Part shown: positions 62,802 through 64,000 of the stretch, piece after piece
Position numbering within the stretch: position 1 is the first letter of the stretch
Layout of the letters: each line of letters starts with the position of its first letter
Origin: CAIWHR01 sp963830485
GTDB taxonomy: Bacteria; Pseudomonadota; Gammaproteobacteria; Burkholderiales; Casimicrobiaceae
Direction: 5' to 3'
Length of the DNA: 64,000 nt
Assembly (NCBI GenBank): GCA_963830485.1
Contig: CAWHNE010000022.1
Location: 145,880 to 209,879 of the forward strand
Position numbers and translations under genes: made by a program
The notes under the pieces: generated by a model
What the model saw: the letters and a program-made list of their open reading frames with translations, nothing else
Told to the model about the DNA's origin: nothing
Database searches by the model: none

Positions 62802-63589
62802 CACGCTGGCGCCCCAGCGGCGGCCGAAGACCGGATCGGCTTCGTGCATCGAACGATGAACGAGTGACTGATCAGCGGTCCGAATAGGGGAACGAATCGC
62901 AGCATCCGCCGAAGAAGCGGCGTTTCGACGAACCGCTGCAACCGTGGCCAGCGTGGCGGCGCAATCGGCATCCAGAATACGGCGACGTCACGAAATCCTT
63001 GAGCGATCAGGATGCGCTTGAGCTTTCGGGGCGATTCATATCGTAGGTGGGCGGGACGGCGCCTCAGCTTTCTGGCGAGGACTCGAGCGGCATTGATGAC
63101 GAAGGCTCGATTGAGCGCGTCGACCCATAATTCACCACCGGGACGCGTCAGCATACATAGCTCGCGCAGCGCCGTTTCGCTCTCACCCAACGCTTGAATC
63201 ACGCCGAAGCAGAGTACGCCGTCGAAAGTTTCGGCCCTGAACGGCAAGTGACGCACGTCGGCCACAGCGTATCCGATTTCCGGCGGGCTGCGCATTTTCG
63301 CCTTCCGGATAGCGGGCAGCGAATAATCGATGCCCGTCACGTCGATATCCCGCGCCATCAGGTACCGTGCGTAGGTTCCCGCACCGCAGCCGGCATCGAG
63401 CCAGCGCATTCCCGGTCGGCCGGGGTGCCAGAGTTCGGCGAATCGACGCATGCGGGCGTCGAGCCCGGCGGAACTCCAGCCCGCTATACCGGCATCGTCG
63501 TCGCGAAGCGACGCAAACTCCTCGAAACGGTTTCGCCACGCTTGTTCGAACGTGTCGTTTCCGGGCCGGCTGTTGTGGTCCTTCGTCAT
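62801..63589 (-). CDS. Class I SAM-dependent methyltransferase
   Basis: 262 residues from ATG 63589. Motif I MRWLDAGCGAGTYARYLMA, then DVTGIDYSLPAIRKA (acidic motif II), YAVADVRHLPFRAETFDGVL (motif III/IV region) and RELCMLTRPGGELWVDALN. The fold is the methyltransf_11 type. Directly upstream of and coupled with the polysaccharide deacetylase, so a sugar or sugar-lipid methyl transfer in exopolysaccharide biosynthesis is a reasonable inference. Length is normal. Confidence 0.88.
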   Translation of the reverse strand: MTKDHNSRPGNDTFEQAWRNRFEEFASLRDDDAGIAGWSSAGLDARMRRFAELWHPGRPGMRWLDAGCGAGTYARYLMARDIDVTGIDYSLPAIRKAKMRSPPEIGYAVADVRHLPFRAETFDGVLCFGVIQALGESETALRELCMLTRPGGELWVDALNRAFVINAARVLARKLRRRPAHLRYESPRKLKRILIAQGFRDVAVFWMPIAPPRWPRLQRFVETPLLRRMLRFVPLFGPLISHSFIVRCTKPIRSSAAAGAPA

Positions 63590-64000
63590 GGGAGTGTCGG
63601 CTGCCTGGAACACGCGTCGCAGAGCCTATCAGAAGTGCAAGAGAACGCCGCCGATGCGCATGTTCGCAGGAACACATCGATGCCCGCAAGCCGCCGCAAG
63701 ACCCACGGATCCCGTTGGATTTCTGCGACCATGCGGTCGGACTGGTGGCGCGTCGTTGCTGACGCAACCGATCGGCGCCGTATGTCCGCAGCTGTGCATT
63801 TCCACGGCGCTTGGCATTCTGCTAGTATGAAAAAATTGAACGCTGACGAGAAATGATGTCGACTGCTTGGAACGCGCTCATTCTGTCGGCGCGTTACGGC
63901 ATGGCCACGTGTGCGCCGCGACGATCGATATGAGGTTTCTACTTGGCCCGGTCCATGACATTGGCCAATGAGCCGCATTCCCCCGACGTTGCGCAGGACC
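63590..64000. other. Window-edge region upstream of the methyltransferase
   Basis: No gene recognised. The likely promoter of the minus-strand pair lies here (an AT-rich AATTTTTTCATACTAGC, read on the minus strand, near 63820-63840). A plus-strand ATG at 63955 (MTLANEPHSPDVAQD) stays open to the end of the window and may start another gene, but 15 codons are too few to judge. Confidence 0.3.

Overview
The window is about 64 kb of GC-rich (roughly two-thirds G+C) bacterial chromosome, most likely from a betaproteobacterium. Three things point there: a tmRNA whose tag reads ANDETYALAA, a PrsT/PrsR/PrsK plus sugar-transferase set typical of the exosortase A (XrtA/PEP-CTERM) exopolysaccharide locus, and secreted proteins with the W-rich ESGWG-type domain common in this class. 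Gene content is mostly chromosomal. No replicon origin, rRNA or CRISPR was seen.

Layout. 0-8.3 kb: start of a secreted peroxiredoxin, a secreted alpha/beta hydrolase with two ESGWG-type C-terminal domains, a small membrane protein, an MFS transporter, a two-repeat secreted protein, a TerB/DUF697 protein and a zinc-ribbon membrane protein. 8.4-10.4 kb: an IS1111-type (IS110 family) element with 11-bp subterminal inverted repeats, a PKD-like small protein, a tRNA-3'-end-like fragment and a DUF2252 remnant. 10.4-12.3 kb: TPR-methyltransferase and an orphan hcp, converging. 12.7-20.3 kb: a 7.2-kb integrative element inserted in the 3' end of ssrA. It has 37-bp direct repeats, an integrase next to attR, a second recombinase of another family, AlpA, a HigB/HigA-like pair, a DUF5677-like protein, an ABC-type binding protein, a MITE-like element and a palindrome. 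20.4-43 kb: mostly housekeeping genes (manC, DUF465, EamA, mfd, GGDEF, MBL hydrolase, two YceI, MarC, prolyl oligopeptidase, NDH-2, gamma-glutamyltransferase, YdcF-like, serine protease, lytic transglycosylase).

40.8-63.6 kb is an exopolysaccharide region. On the minus strand the order of transcription is sugar transferase (49.9-51.3), PrsK (broken), PrsR, PrsT, UDP-GlcNAc dehydrogenase (TviB type), 4-epimerase (TviC/WbpP type), lytic transglycosylase and serine protease. On the plus strand lie a polysaccharide-lyase-like fragment, a FemAB/CelD-like acetyltransferase, an asparagine-synthetase-like amidotransferase, a GT4 glycosyltransferase of lower GC, a large secreted kelch/Ig/DNRLRE/FG-GAP protein and a TPR protein. 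A polysaccharide deacetylase and a methyltransferase close the window on the minus strand. The inferred scheme is: nucleotide sugar made by TviB/TviC (and ManC elsewhere), first sugar placed on lipid carrier by the sugar transferase, chain built and modified by GT4, deacetylase and methyltransferase, with PrsK/PrsR controlling sigma54-dependent expression. The exosortase itself is not in the window.

A recurring feature is broken reading frames. EamA, YdcF, the protease signal peptide, PrsK (about eleven frame changes), the sugar transferase, the lyase fragment, the amidotransferase, the kelch protein and the deacetylase all need one or more indels to be joined, while long genes such as mfd, prsT and ggt are intact. 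Local assembly indels or real decay could both explain this; sequence alone cannot decide.
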